64,000 nt of DNA, taken from positions 186,001 through 250,000 of the forward strand of contig NZ_JAHXBF010000010.1 in assembly GCF_020103695.1 (NCBI RefSeq). Reading direction: 5' to 3'. Within the stretch, counting starts at the first letter, position 1. Each line of letters opens with the position of its first letter. The notes under the pieces are model-generated. The model was given only the letters and a program-made list of their open reading frames with translations. It ran no database searches and was not told the origin of the DNA. A program made the position numbers and the translations under genes. Source of the DNA: Hyalangium versicolor (GTDB lineage Bacteria > Myxococcota > Myxococcia > Myxococcales > Myxococcaceae). This document shows positions 1 to 9,056 of this stretch, piece after piece.

Positions 1-1082
1 AGGCTCCCGAAGTGCTCCTGGATATCGCGCCCCTGGCCGATGGCGGGCCTGGGACGGTGGATGCGCTGCTGGCCGGCACCGGGGGCGAACGCCGGGTGCT
101 CACCGTGCAAGGTCCGCTCGGGGCGCCCGTGCAGGCGGCGTATGCGCTGCTGGAGTCCGGGCGCACGGCGATCATCGAGATGGCCGCCGCATCCGGGCTG
201 TCGCTGCTGCGCCCCGAGGAGCGAGACCCACGGCGCGCCTCCACCTATGGCACGGGCGAGCTGATGCGGGCGGCGCTGGACACGGGCTGCTCGCGCCTCA
301 TCGTCGGGCTGGGAGGTAGCGCGACGAATGACGGGGGAGCCGGGGCGCTCACGGCGCTGGGCTACCGGTTCCTCGATGCGGAAGGGAAGCAACTGCCCCA
401 GGGCGGCGCGGCGCTGCGCCGGATGGTGCGCGTGGACACGAGCGGGGCACACCCCCGGCTGGCGGATGTGGAGCTGCTGGCTGCCACGGATGTGACGGCG
501 CCGCTGCTGGGGCCCAATGGAGCTTCGCGGCTCTTCGGTCCGCAGAAGGGCGCGGATCCGCAGATCGTGGAGGAGTTGGAGGCGGCCCTGGCCTTCTTCG
601 CCCAGGGGCTGGCGCCCGAGTTCATCCGCGTTCCTGGCGCGGGCGCGGCGGGCGGCTTCGCCTACGGGCTGGCGGTGCTCGCGGGAGCGAACATCGTCTC
701 GGGCTACGGGCTCGTGGCGAAGGCGCTGCACCTGGAGCGGAGGGTGGCGGTGGCGGACGCGGTGCTCACCGGCGAGGGGCGCTTCGACCGGCAGACGGCG
801 CTGGGCAAGGGGCCCTCGGCTCTGGCGCGCTCGGGCAAGGAGCTGGGCAAACCCGTGGTGCTGTTCGCGGGCTCGGTGGTGCGCGAGGAGGGGCTGGACA
901 CGTCGATGTTCCACGAGGTCATCGACGTGGGAAATCCGGCGCTCGACAAGGAGGCGGCGATCCTGGCGCTGCGGCACGCCGCCATGCGCTGGGCCTCGGT
1001 CGCCAAGCACATGAAGCCCCACGACGCCCGGGACCGGGACCGGGCGCGCCGGGACGAGCACATGGATGGGGGCTCCCTGTAA
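1..1082 (+). CDS. Glycerate kinase, type 1 family (5' end outside window)
   Basis: Phosphorylates D-glycerate with ATP in glycerate/glyoxylate or serine breakdown; cytosolic. The reading frame is already open at base 3, and the codons before the first GTG (position 12) continue the family's N-terminal region, so the true start lies upstream of the window. Family signatures visible are PLADGGPGTVDALL at the very beginning, the phosphate-binding stretch GLGGSATNDGGAG around residue 100, GAGAAGGFAYGL near 215, and TGEGRFDRQTALGKGP near 255. The family is normally about 375-380 residues; only about 20-25 N-terminal residues are missing here. The last 20 residues are charged and poorly conserved. 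It ends tail-to-tail with the nicotinamidase-like gene. Confidence 0.9.
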   Translation, partial: APEVLLDIAPLADGGPGTVDALLAGTGGERRVLTVQGPLGAPVQAAYALLESGRTAIIEMAAASGLSLLRPEERDPRRASTYGTGELMRAALDTGCSRLIVGLGGSATNDGGAGALTALGYRFLDAEGKQLPQGGAALRRMVRVDTSGAHPRLADVELLAATDVTAPLLGPNGASRLFGPQKGADPQIVEELEAALAFFAQGLAPEFIRVPGAGAAGGFAYGLAVLAGANIVSGYGLVAKALHLERRVAVADAVLTGEGRFDRQTALGKGPSALARSGKELGKPVVLFAGSVVREEGLDTSMFHEVIDVGNPALDKEAAILALRHAAMRWASVAKHMKPHDARDRDRARRDEHMDGGSL

Positions 1083-1109
1083 CGGACCGAGGGCCGGGGC
1101 CGCCCCGGC

Positions 1110-2081
1110 TCACAGCTCCACGGGATCCGAGGTCTTCACCAAGCGCATCCCGGCCTGCCGCAGCTCCTCGATCGCGGCATCGGCCACGCGCGGGAAGTCG
1201 AGCGAGGGAGGCAGCGGATCCAGCGGAGGCGCGGGCACGGGGCTCATCGCATCCTCAAGGATGTGGATGCGGCCCATCTTCGAGGGGTCCTTCTTCTCGA
1301 TGTGCTGGCGCAGATCCATGAGCGTGGACAGCACGCAGTGGGACTTGGCCTGCCCGAAGACGTAGACGCGATCGAAGGCCATGAGGCGATCGAAGAGCGC
1401 GGTGTTGAACTCGCCGACCTTCTGGCCGCGCACCTCGGTCACCTCGGGGGAGAGGACGGAGTAGTTCTCCGTGAGGGGGTGCTCGCCCTTGAGCTCGAAC
1501 CACGTCTGGGTGTCCCGCGCGAGCGCGTGGAAAAGGCTGGCCTCATACACGGCGGGTACGAGCGGGTGGCTCAGGCCGCCGAGCAGCGCGTGGAACGGCC
1601 AGACGGTGAGGATGTACTTGCCGCTGGACTCGAGCCGCTCGCAGTACGCGAGGCTCTCCTCCGGGTAGCGGGTGGGCTTCCAGCGCCCGTCACGGATGTC
1701 CTCGGCGGTGATGGGCGTGAGCGGAGGCGGCGGCAATCCCCCGGCGTCCTGCCACCACGAGGGGTGGAAGATCTGGAAGGCGCGGTGGGTGTCGAGCGAG
1801 AAGACGAGCTCGCTCACGCGATCCAGGTTCGTGTAGAGCCACCGCAGCGCGCGTTGGGTGTCCTCGACAGCGCCTGGGACGAAGAGGCTGGCGCCAGGGG
1901 TGCAGAAGGCCACCTGCACATCGATGCCGAAGGCGGCGACGCGGACGCGATCCTCGCGGGCGGGGCGGACGCGGTGGGTCTCGGCGTAGCGGCGAGCCTC
2001 CTGGGCAACCTCAGCGGCGCGCTCCAGGTAGAGCTGTCCGGCACGAGCGTCCTCGTGGAAGCGGGGGATGGGCAGTGCCAT
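1110..2081 (-). CDS. Nicotinamidase-like cysteine hydrolase (isochorismatase fold)
   Basis: Likely deamidates nicotinamide to nicotinate for NAD salvage. The isochorismatase-fold triad can be placed: Asp54 in FGIDVQVAF, Lys198 in ELKGEHPLTENYS (the nicotinamidase KG...YS signature) and Cys249 in GQAKSHCVLSTL. Metal-ligand candidates are Asp97 and His99 (SLDTHR) with His106. At 323 residues it is much longer than typical PncA (about 200), with an extra N-terminal helix region and a Pro-rich insert near 115-125. ATG at 2081 is preceded by AGGAG with a 6-base gap. A nicotinate phosphoribosyltransferase gene lies 3.5 kb upstream on the same strand, which supports nicotinamide as substrate. Another amide or isochorismatase-like substrate cannot be excluded. 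Confidence 0.75.
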   Translation of the reverse strand: MALPIPRFHEDARAGQLYLERAAEVAQEARRYAETHRVRPAREDRVRVAAFGIDVQVAFCTPGASLFVPGAVEDTQRALRWLYTNLDRVSELVFSLDTHRAFQIFHPSWWQDAGGLPPPPLTPITAEDIRDGRWKPTRYPEESLAYCERLESSGKYILTVWPFHALLGGLSHPLVPAVYEASLFHALARDTQTWFELKGEHPLTENYSVLSPEVTEVRGQKVGEFNTALFDRLMAFDRVYVFGQAKSHCVLSTLMDLRQHIEKKDPSKMGRIHILEDAMSPVPAPPLDPLPPSLDFPRVADAAIEELRQAGMRLVKTSDPVEL

Positions 2082-2141
2082 GACGTTCTCCTGCGGCGGA
2101 TGGGGCCAGGTGGCGCCCCATCATAAGCGCTCCCCGTGGAG

Positions 2142-5100
2142 CTAGGGGTCGTTGTCCTGGGAGACCGAGGAGGCGCCAGACTCAGACTCCTCCTGCTCCG
2201 GCCCCCCTACCCCGTCCTCCGAGAGGAGCGCGGGGGGCTCATCCACGAGGAAGGTGGCGAGCTCGGCCATGGCCTGGCCAGCCAGCGGTGCCTTGTGGCC
2301 CTCGTAGCACTGGTAGCGGCCGATCAGGAACTCCCGGCTCCACAAGGGAGACCGCTCGAAGGGCTGGAGCGCCTTCTGGCACAGCCCCGGCCAGTCGAGA
2401 ATACCCGCCATCGCGAGCTGGGCCCGCTGACGCTGGGTCTCCAGCGCATACCCGGCGAAAGGCTGCGACAGCTGGCCATAGAGGCGCATCCCCAGGGAGC
2501 GCTCCCTCTGCGCCAGTTCCTGCGTGGCCGCCAGGAGCTGGTTCGCCACGCTGCGCTGTCCCCAAGGCTCCCGGTGGAGCGCGTCATAGGCCAGGCTCAA
2601 GGCGTTGGCCGCGTCCGTCCACCGGCCCTGGCTCAGCCGCAGCATTCCGAGCAGCGTCTCCGCCTCCATGGCCCCCAGCGGACGGAGCTGATCCACAAAG
2701 GGCACGGCGGCCTCATCCCCGCTCAAGGCAAGCGCCTGCGCCACCATCGTCAGCTCCACCAGCCCCTGGGGCTGCCACCCCGCCGCACGCCACGCGCGCA
2801 CGGCCCCCTGCGCATCTCCGCGGGAGAGCAGTTCCAAGAACCGCTGCCGGTCCACCGCGCTCCGTGGAAGCTGCCGGGGCTTCACCAACAGCTTCTGGTG
2901 GCTCGCGGAGGACACCATCAGCCGCTGCACCTCCACCCGATCCCAGTCGACCTTGCCCTGGCTCACCTGCGGACGGGACACCTGGAGACCTACCGCACCC
3001 GCGCGCAGCCCGATGGGCAGCCCGGAGGACTCCGTGCGCCCCACCGTCCGCGCGATGGCGAACTCCATGAAGGAGAGATCATCCGTGTTGATGAGATCCT
3101 CCTGGCCCTCGGAGAGCTTGCGGGCCAGCGCATCCCCACCGAGGTAGTGCGCGAGCACACCCTCCAGCTCATCCGTGGACCACGCGACGATGGCGGCCTT
3201 GTGGAACGGCTCCTGGGCCAGCCTGGCGCGCATGCGGTCGGCGTCGTAAGCCAGCGGCGCCTCGGTGGCCACCAGCAACATGTCCCCGCTGTTCAGCTCC
3301 CACGTCTCCACGGCCGGGAAGACAGAGGCCAGCGTGGCGTAGGCGCTCTTCATCGTCGTCGCGTCGATCTCATACGCCTGGAGCCACTGCAGGAAGATGC
3401 CCCCCGGGGCCAGCCGCTTCCTCACCGCCTGGTAGAAGTCCTGGGTGAAGAGGCTGGAGATGCCAGCGCGGTAGGGGTTGGAGGGCTCGGAGAAGATGGT
3501 GTCGTAGGTCTGGCGTGAGGCGAGCAGCACCTCGCGCGCATCTCCGATGAAGGTGTGGACCTTCGGGTTGGTCAGGACGTTCTGGTTCACCGCCGAGCAG
3601 TGCTCGGCGACCTTGAGGATGGCCGGTTCGATCTCCACCACATCCACCCGCTCCATTTCCGGCACGGCCCCCATCCACCCCGCGGTGCTGCCCGTCCCCA
3701 AGCCAATGACCATCGCGCTGCGGGGCTGGGGGTGGAGCAGCAGGCCCACCAGCCCGCTCATCACCTGGGTCGACGCGTCACCGATGCTGCCGCCATCGGA
3801 CTTGCCGTTCACGTAGAAGGCCGGTCCGTCGCGCACGAGCACGCCCACGTTGCTCTCGATGCCCTCGTACTCCCAGAAGGCCTCGCGGCGCGGAGTCTCC
3901 ATCAGGTTGCGCAGCTTGTTTCGGGTGGGGCGCTCCATGCGGACGCGGCCTGCGCCAATGGGGTTGTGACGCCAGCCAGCGCTGGGACCAGGCTCCAGCA
4001 GCATCATCACGGCCAGGACTCCCGCCGCCGCGGGCAGCCACAGCCTGCCGAGCTGGCGCTCCAGCCGCAACGAGAGCACCAGAGCCACCGCGCCCAGCAG
4101 CAGCAGCAGCGCCACCGCGAGCTTCCAGGTCCCCGGTGCCGTCAGCAGCGGCATGAGCCCGAAGCCACCGGCCAGCGAGCCCACGATGGAGCCCACGGTG
4201 TTCCACGCATACGTGAGTCCCACCTCGCGGCCCACGTTCTCGCGGCCACGCCCCATGAGTGCCAGGAGCAGCGGGAACTGGACGCCCGAGATGAACGCCG
4301 CGGGAAGGATGACGATCGAAGCCACCATGGCCCAGCTCAGCACCAGACCCAAGAAGCCGAAGCCCTCGAGCGAGCGCAGCATCATCGCCACGATGGCCAG
4401 CCGGTCTCCCAGAGCGTAGGGCAAGGCAATGAAGAGCGCCTCCGCCAGACACGTGAGGGCAAAGCCCTGCAGCGTCGCCGGCCGATCCTGCCGCCACAAG
4501 GCATAGGCCGCGCCTCCCAGGCCGATGCCCAGCAGCGCGACGATGAGAATGAGGCCGAAGGTGAAGGTGGAGCCGCCCAGCAGCGGGCTCAGCATCCGGT
4601 ACCAGACCAGCTCCATCAGAAGGAAGGCAAAGCCCACTGCGGCCGCCGCAGCCAGGACGAAGCGGCGCGGAGGAGGAGGCAAGGCCGATGCCGGAGCCGC
4701 CACGGCGGGAGCAGCAGCCGGCGCAGCAACTGGCGCCTCCGTGGCCGGAGCCGTAGAGGACTCCTGCTCGGGCATGGAGCGCGAGGCGACCCGCGCCGCC
4801 ACGGCGATGAGCCCGTTGACGAAGCACGCCAGCCACAGCGTCTGCTGGGTACCGAAGACCTCGAAGAGGAAGAAGGTGGACAGGGCCGCGCCGGCCACGG
4901 CGCCCAGGGTGTTCACGCCGTAGAGCACTGCGAGCGCGCGCCGACGCACGTCGTCGGGGGTCTCCGCCGCGCGAGCCGCCGCTGGCAGGGTGCCGCCCAT
5001 GAGGAGGGTGGGCACGGCCAGCAGGAGCGCGGAGAGCACCAGCCGCACCACGCTTCCCCCCACCATGCCGAGCACCACGGTGCCGCCCAGCGCGACGTAG

Positions 5101-5390
5101 ACTTTGCGCGCGACCCACACCAGGGCCGGAGTGAGCGCCGCGCTCAGGGCGATGAGGCCCTCCAGGTTGCCGTACAGCTCCAGCGGGCGCCGGTGCTTGT
5201 CCGCGCGACCGCCCAGGAGCGCACCTCCCAGACCGAGCCCCGCCATGAAGATGGCCAGCACCGCCGCGGAGGCCGCAGTGGAGGCCCCAAAGATGAGGCG
5301 CAGCTCACGCTGCCACGCGGTCTGGTACACCAGTGCACACAACCCCGAGCCAAAAAGGAACGGAGCGATCTTCAAGGCACGTGCGTTCAT
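2142..5390 (-). CDS. Fused multi-spanning membrane protein / spermidine-synthase-like methyltransferase-fold protein with helical tail
   Basis: A 1082-residue three-part protein. Residues 1-200 and 245-480 are hydrophobic helices (MFS-like fused type), separated by an Ala/Pro linker at about 205-240. Residues 500-720 form a Rossmann domain of the spermidine synthase family with the nucleotide loop GLGTGSTAG near 563 and VDVVEIEPA after it. Residues 760-1050 look like helical TPR-type repeats. The canonical catalytic Asp segment of true spermidine synthases (D-x-T/S-D-P) is replaced by SEPSNPYRAG near 633, as is common in this fused group, so aminopropyl transfer should not be assumed. The substrate is unknown. 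ATG at 5390. It sits between the two NAD-salvage genes, all on the minus strand. Confidence 0.8.
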   Translation of the reverse strand: MNARALKIAPFLFGSGLCALVYQTAWQRELRLIFGASTAASAAVLAIFMAGLGLGGALLGGRADKHRRPLELYGNLEGLIALSAALTPALVWVARKVYVALGGTVVLGMVGGSVVRLVLSALLLAVPTLLMGGTLPAAARAAETPDDVRRRALAVLYGVNTLGAVAGAALSTFFLFEVFGTQQTLWLACFVNGLIAVAARVASRSMPEQESSTAPATEAPVAAPAAAPAVAAPASALPPPPRRFVLAAAAAVGFAFLLMELVWYRMLSPLLGGSTFTFGLILIVALLGIGLGGAAYALWRQDRPATLQGFALTCLAEALFIALPYALGDRLAIVAMMLRSLEGFGFLGLVLSWAMVASIVILPAAFISGVQFPLLLALMGRGRENVGREVGLTYAWNTVGSIVGSLAGGFGLMPLLTAPGTWKLAVALLLLLGAVALVLSLRLERQLGRLWLPAAAGVLAVMMLLEPGPSAGWRHNPIGAGRVRMERPTRNKLRNLMETPRREAFWEYEGIESNVGVLVRDGPAFYVNGKSDGGSIGDASTQVMSGLVGLLLHPQPRSAMVIGLGTGSTAGWMGAVPEMERVDVVEIEPAILKVAEHCSAVNQNVLTNPKVHTFIGDAREVLLASRQTYDTIFSEPSNPYRAGISSLFTQDFYQAVRKRLAPGGIFLQWLQAYEIDATTMKSAYATLASVFPAVETWELNSGDMLLVATEAPLAYDADRMRARLAQEPFHKAAIVAWSTDELEGVLAHYLGGDALARKLSEGQEDLINTDDLSFMEFAIARTVGRTESSGLPIGLRAGAVGLQVSRPQVSQGKVDWDRVEVQRLMVSSASHQKLLVKPRQLPRSAVDRQRFLELLSRGDAQGAVRAWRAAGWQPQGLVELTMVAQALALSGDEAAVPFVDQLRPLGAMEAETLLGMLRLSQGRWTDAANALSLAYDALHREPWGQRSVANQLLAATQELAQRERSLGMRLYGQLSQPFAGYALETQRQRAQLAMAGILDWPGLCQKALQPFERSPLWSREFLIGRYQCYEGHKAPLAGQAMAELATFLVDEPPALLSEDGVGGPEQEESESGASSVSQDNDP

Positions 5391-5567
5391 TCAATCTCTC
5401 GTGCGCGCGCAGCGAACCCACCCCAGGCTCCAAGGCGCGCCAGGGCGCGGATTAAACCGCAGTCCCTCTGGCGCGGCCAGAATCGGAGCCACGTTCACCT
5501 GCTTGGGTCACGGGCAACCACCGCTCTGGGGGCGAGCCGGTGCCTGACAGCTCCCCCCTCCCGCTCG

Positions 5568-7016
5568 CTATCGGGCCTTCGGAAAGTGGCGGTTTCGCAA
5601 CTCGTCGGCGAGGGCCTGCGTCGCAGGCGTCGGGACGACACGAACCTCTTTGACCTCCGGGAGCTGAGCGCCCACGAGCGAGGGAGGCCCCTCGGGGGGG
5701 CTGTCCGTGAGCTGGAAGTAGCCCTCGGGCGCTGGCTCGCCCTCCTGCCCGATGAGCCCGATGGGCCCGGAGCCATGGCGCCGCCGGAAGAGAACGGGTG
5801 AGCCAGGAATGCTCTGCTTGCCCTCCGCCGCCTCGTTGCCGAACTTCATGGTCGGCGTGGTACCGGTGAGGGACAGCTTGTAGACGGCGGCCACGCGGTC
5901 GCGCGTGAACGGGCACTCCATGGGCCGGGCGACGATGTGGCCCCCATACCCGTAGAACTGGGCCGAGGGCTCCCAGCCCACCTGGCGGCGCAGCTCCTCG
6001 AACTCGCGGGTGGCCTGCGCATCCAGGCCGTCCTCGAGGATGTTGACGGGGCGGATGCCCAGATCGCGAGCCTGCGTGACGGCGTACAGGTACTGGAGCT
6101 TCTTGTTGCCCGAGTCGAAGCGGATGGAGTCACTCCGGGCTGGCTCCTCGCGGATGAGGCGGTAGGCGGCGGGCAGTCCGGAGGCGAGGGTGTCATAGGT
6201 GTCCAGCAGGTAGCTGGAGCGCTGCGGCCGGCGCTCGCGCATGGCGCGGAAGGCCGCCTCGTCCGAGCCATAGCGTTGGATGTGCTCATGCCCCATGGTG
6301 CCCACTGGGATCATCCCCAGCGTACGGGCGCCCTCCACGTTGGAGGTGCGCGTCACGCCGATGTCCTTGCAGGCGCGCAGGGCGATCTCGTGTTGCTCCA
6401 GGCAGGTGGCGGCACGCAGGCCCACCTCGAAGATGCGGCTGGGGTCCTCGACGATGTCCACCAGCTCCTTCACCTGGGCGCGCACGCGTTGGTAGTAGCC
6501 GTCGGGGTCCACGCGAATGGGCACGGCCTTGACGCCCACGTCATCGAGCGTCTCCAGGGCGATGTGCTTCTGCTGCTCGCAGGTGACGACGGTCAGCGCG
6601 CGGGCCAGCTCCTCGCGATCCGTCAGCGCCAGGGTGGCCACCTGGATGCGGAAGTTGAGCTGGATCAGCAAGGGCTCCAGCCAGGACACAATGGCCGAAT
6701 TGCCCGTCAGCGAGAGCACCGGCTCTTTCGGGTAGAAGAGCGCCCCTCGGGGGAGAGCGTGGATGACGAGCCGATCCTTGCGTTGCATCGCCGACTTGAA
6801 GCCGATCCCCATCTCGTAGTCGTTGCGAGACAGGAAATCGTAGTCCTCGGGCTTCGGCTCGGGCAGCAGGCTCCGGATGAAGGCGACGATGTCCAGCGGC
6901 ACCACCTGGAGCCCGCCTTTGCGGTGCGTGTAGTAGAAAGTCTCTCGGCGCAGGGGCCAGCCCGCCTCCGCCATGCTGAACTTGTAGCCGTCCGTCGCGA
7001 GCAGCGAGGTCGCCAT
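5568..7016 (-). CDS. pncB: Nicotinate phosphoribosyltransferase
   Basis: Converts nicotinate and PRPP, with ATP, to nicotinate mononucleotide in the Preiss-Handler NAD salvage route; cytosolic. Family motifs in order are the N-terminal TDGYKFSMAEAG (residues 8-19), YYTHRKGG near 28, the NAPRTase signature RTSNVEGARTLGMIPVGTMGHEH near 225-247, FDSGNKK near 300, and a C-terminal KLS-GTTPTMKFG segment near 390. Length 482 fits the family (400-560). ATG at 7016 is preceded by AGGAGG with a 9-base gap. The nicotinamidase-like gene further downstream on the same strand would supply nicotinate. The promoter must lie in the 194-base gap shared with the divergent TonB-like gene. Confidence 0.9.
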   Translation of the reverse strand: MATSLLATDGYKFSMAEAGWPLRRETFYYTHRKGGLQVVPLDIVAFIRSLLPEPKPEDYDFLSRNDYEMGIGFKSAMQRKDRLVIHALPRGALFYPKEPVLSLTGNSAIVSWLEPLLIQLNFRIQVATLALTDREELARALTVVTCEQQKHIALETLDDVGVKAVPIRVDPDGYYQRVRAQVKELVDIVEDPSRIFEVGLRAATCLEQHEIALRACKDIGVTRTSNVEGARTLGMIPVGTMGHEHIQRYGSDEAAFRAMRERRPQRSSYLLDTYDTLASGLPAAYRLIREEPARSDSIRFDSGNKKLQYLYAVTQARDLGIRPVNILEDGLDAQATREFEELRRQVGWEPSAQFYGYGGHIVARPMECPFTRDRVAAVYKLSLTGTTPTMKFGNEAAEGKQSIPGSPVLFRRRHGSGPIGLIGQEGEPAPEGYFQLTDSPPEGPPSLVGAQLPEVKEVRVVPTPATQALADELRNRHFPKAR

Positions 7017-7210
7017 CAGGTATCTGCCTCCTGGACTGAGCGTATCAGGGGGCGCCGGGGCGTGCGCTGTCCGTTATCCAACGGTGGTATCCTGCTCTCA
7101 ACCAGGTTCGCGCTCACGAGGCAGCGTCCCGCCACCCAGTGCCCGAGGAGCCTCGCTGTCGCGGGTGCACTCAGCGGGGTATTGCGTCCTCACATAAGCT
7201 CCGGTGCCGC

Positions 7211-8377
7211 ATGTCGCCGGTCCCTCCTCGCCGCCTGCTGCTCGCATTCGCCTTCAGCCTGGGCGTGCATGCGATCGTATGGCTCGTGCTGACCGAGAGA
7301 GCGCGCAGGACTTCGGACCCGCGCTCACCCCTTCCGCCCACTCCGGTGACACTCGAGTTCATGGACGTAGAGGTCATTCCTCCCGCGCCCAGGCCTCCTG
7401 AGCCCTCCCCTCCCCCACCCTCTGCGCGCGAGCCTTCGCCGTCCGTGCCCAAGCCCGTCGCGAAGGCACCGCCTCCTCCGCCTCGCCCTGAACCCGCGCC
7501 GCAGGCTGCGGCCCCACCTCCTCCCTCCAGCGACATTCCTCGAGCCGAGGCTCCACTCGCTGCGGATGCCCCGCGCGCCGATGGCCTGCGCCTCACGCCC
7601 TCGCCCAGGCTCATCCCCTCCCCATCACTGACTCCTGGAGGAGCAGTGGCCGTGGAGCGCGCCGATGCGGGAGTTCCCGGAGGACTCGCTGCTCAGTCCG
7701 CGCAGCAGATCGTGGACACACTGGCCCTGGAGAGCCTGGGCAAGGGCAAGGTAGAGCGAGGCCTGGCCCACCCCTACTTCACCCAACTCGGGAAGAGCCT
7801 GCTGAAGGTCTGGGACGCGGAGCGCGCCGTGACTTCGCACGGTCTCAAGGGGTTCCTGGAGCAGGCCCAGGAGAACAGCAAGGCGTGGAACGCCGTCTGG
7901 CGCGACCGGGCCTCAGCCTACGGCGCCTCGGGCTCTCCACTCGAAGCGGACGCCGCGCAGACGTCGAACCGCAGGCCTCCCAGTGGCGACCCCAACCTCC
8001 AGGCCCGCAGGGAGATGCGCCAGCAGATGCGCGAGCAGTTCATGGCCACCCGCCGCGCCACCATCCGCGTGGTGCAGGACGCACAAGGCCAGTTGCTGGA
8101 GGTGACACTCGTGTCCCCCAGCAACAACGCTCAGGTGGACAGGGAGGCGCTCAAGGACGTGCGAGCCGCCGCTGAGCAGCTCCCACCGCCGCCCGCCGAG
8201 GCGCTCGCGGGCCGCCAGACGCTCACGAGCCTCTGGCAGTTCGAGCTGATCATCTCCATCTCGCCCCCGGTGCCCACGCTCAGCTTCGAGTTCGACGAGG
8301 CGCTGAACTTCGTGGACATGCGGCTGCCGCTGGATCGCCGCATCTACAAGCGGGTGCGGCTGCTCTCGGTCCAGTGA
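7211..8377 (+). CDS. TonB-like energy transducer / TonB C-terminal domain protein
   Basis: N-terminal cytoplasmic stub and one transmembrane helix (about residues 7-28) carrying the SxxxH signature (SLGVH) that in TonB couples to ExbB. A long Pro-rich periplasmic linker follows at about 38-145, and the C-terminal part near 285-340 resembles a TonB_C fold (RATIRVVQDAQGQLLEVTLV...). The C-terminus extends about 40 residues beyond that. ATG at 7211 is chosen because it begins directly before the membrane helix; the frame is open to a GTG at 7139, but that adds an unlikely Cys/Arg-rich extension. No exbB/exbD or receptor gene is adjacent, so the partner is unknown. It converges with the pyrophosphatase gene. 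Confidence 0.7.
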   Translation: MSPVPPRRLLLAFAFSLGVHAIVWLVLTERARRTSDPRSPLPPTPVTLEFMDVEVIPPAPRPPEPSPPPPSAREPSPSVPKPVAKAPPPPPRPEPAPQAAAPPPPSSDIPRAEAPLAADAPRADGLRLTPSPRLIPSPSLTPGGAVAVERADAGVPGGLAAQSAQQIVDTLALESLGKGKVERGLAHPYFTQLGKSLLKVWDAERAVTSHGLKGFLEQAQENSKAWNAVWRDRASAYGASGSPLEADAAQTSNRRPPSGDPNLQARREMRQQMREQFMATRRATIRVVQDAQGQLLEVTLVSPSNNAQVDREALKDVRAAAEQLPPPPAEALAGRQTLTSLWQFELIISISPPVPTLSFEFDEALNFVDMRLPLDRRIYKRVRLLSVQ

Positions 8378-8390
8378 GCGGCAGGGGGGC

Positions 8391-9056
8391 TCAACGCCTG
8401 CGCCGGTTCGCGAGCAAGGAGCCAGTCTTCCCCGTGCCATAGAGGCGCTGGTAGTCCTTGAAGCTGCGCCGGATGACTTCGAGTGCCTCGGGCCTGTCGT
8501 ACACCTCGGCGATCTCCACCTTGCGCTTTCCCTCGCCGGGGATCTGCTTGTACGTGAGGAAGTAGTGCTTGAGCCGGTCCACCATGGCTCGGGGAGCCTG
8601 GGCCATGTGCTGGATCTCTCCGTAGGCCAGGTCCGACTCCAGCACCGCGATGATCTTGTCGTCGGCCTCGTTGCCATCGATCATCCGGAAGCCGCCGATG
8701 GGCACCGCGTGCACCAACAGGTTGCCGCTGGTGATGACCTTCTCCGTCAGCACGCAGACGTCCATGGGGTCTCCGTCGCCCTGGATGTCCCTGTAGCCGG
8801 TGCGCTCGGCGGCGCGCTTCGCCACGTTCTGGCCGCAGAACGTCTGCGGGATGAAGCCGTACGGCGTGGGGCACTGGCTGGAGAACTGCTGGGGGCGATC
8901 CAGCCGCAGGATCCCCGTCTCCTTGTCCAGCTCGTACTTCACCGCGTCCGTGGGGACGATCTCGATGAAGGCGGTGATTCGCTCCGGTGCGTCCTCGCCA
9001 GGACTCACGCCGTGCCACGGGTGGGCCTGGAATGCATGCTGCGGGCGCTTCTTCAT
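8391..9056 (-). CDS. ppa: Inorganic pyrophosphatase (family I)
   Basis: Hydrolyses pyrophosphate to orthophosphate, driving biosynthetic reactions; soluble, Mg-dependent. The diagnostic family I metal-binding signature is GDGDPMDVCVL near residues 94-104, with further conserved parts TPYGFIPQTF (about 64-73), DDKIIAVL near 132 and the HYFLTYKQIPGEGK segment near 163. Length 221 is slightly longer than the E. coli enzyme (176), with extra residues at both ends. Its ATG overlaps the stop codon of the plsC-like gene (TCAT at 9053-9056 on the plus strand), so the two are translationally coupled, with EpmA-like as first gene only if the transcript begins upstream of 10791. Confidence 0.93.
   Translation of the reverse strand: MKKRPQHAFQAHPWHGVSPGEDAPERITAFIEIVPTDAVKYELDKETGILRLDRPQQFSSQCPTPYGFIPQTFCGQNVAKRAAERTGYRDIQGDGDPMDVCVLTEKVITSGNLLVHAVPIGGFRMIDGNEADDKIIAVLESDLAYGEIQHMAQAPRAMVDRLKHYFLTYKQIPGEGKRKVEIAEVYDRPEALEVIRRSFKDYQRLYGTGKTGSLLANRRRR

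Noticed and set aside
3555..5801. 748-codon plus-strand frame
   Set aside because: Antisense to the fused membrane protein; Gln/His/Arg-rich composition with no domain, typical of shadow frames in GC-rich DNA.
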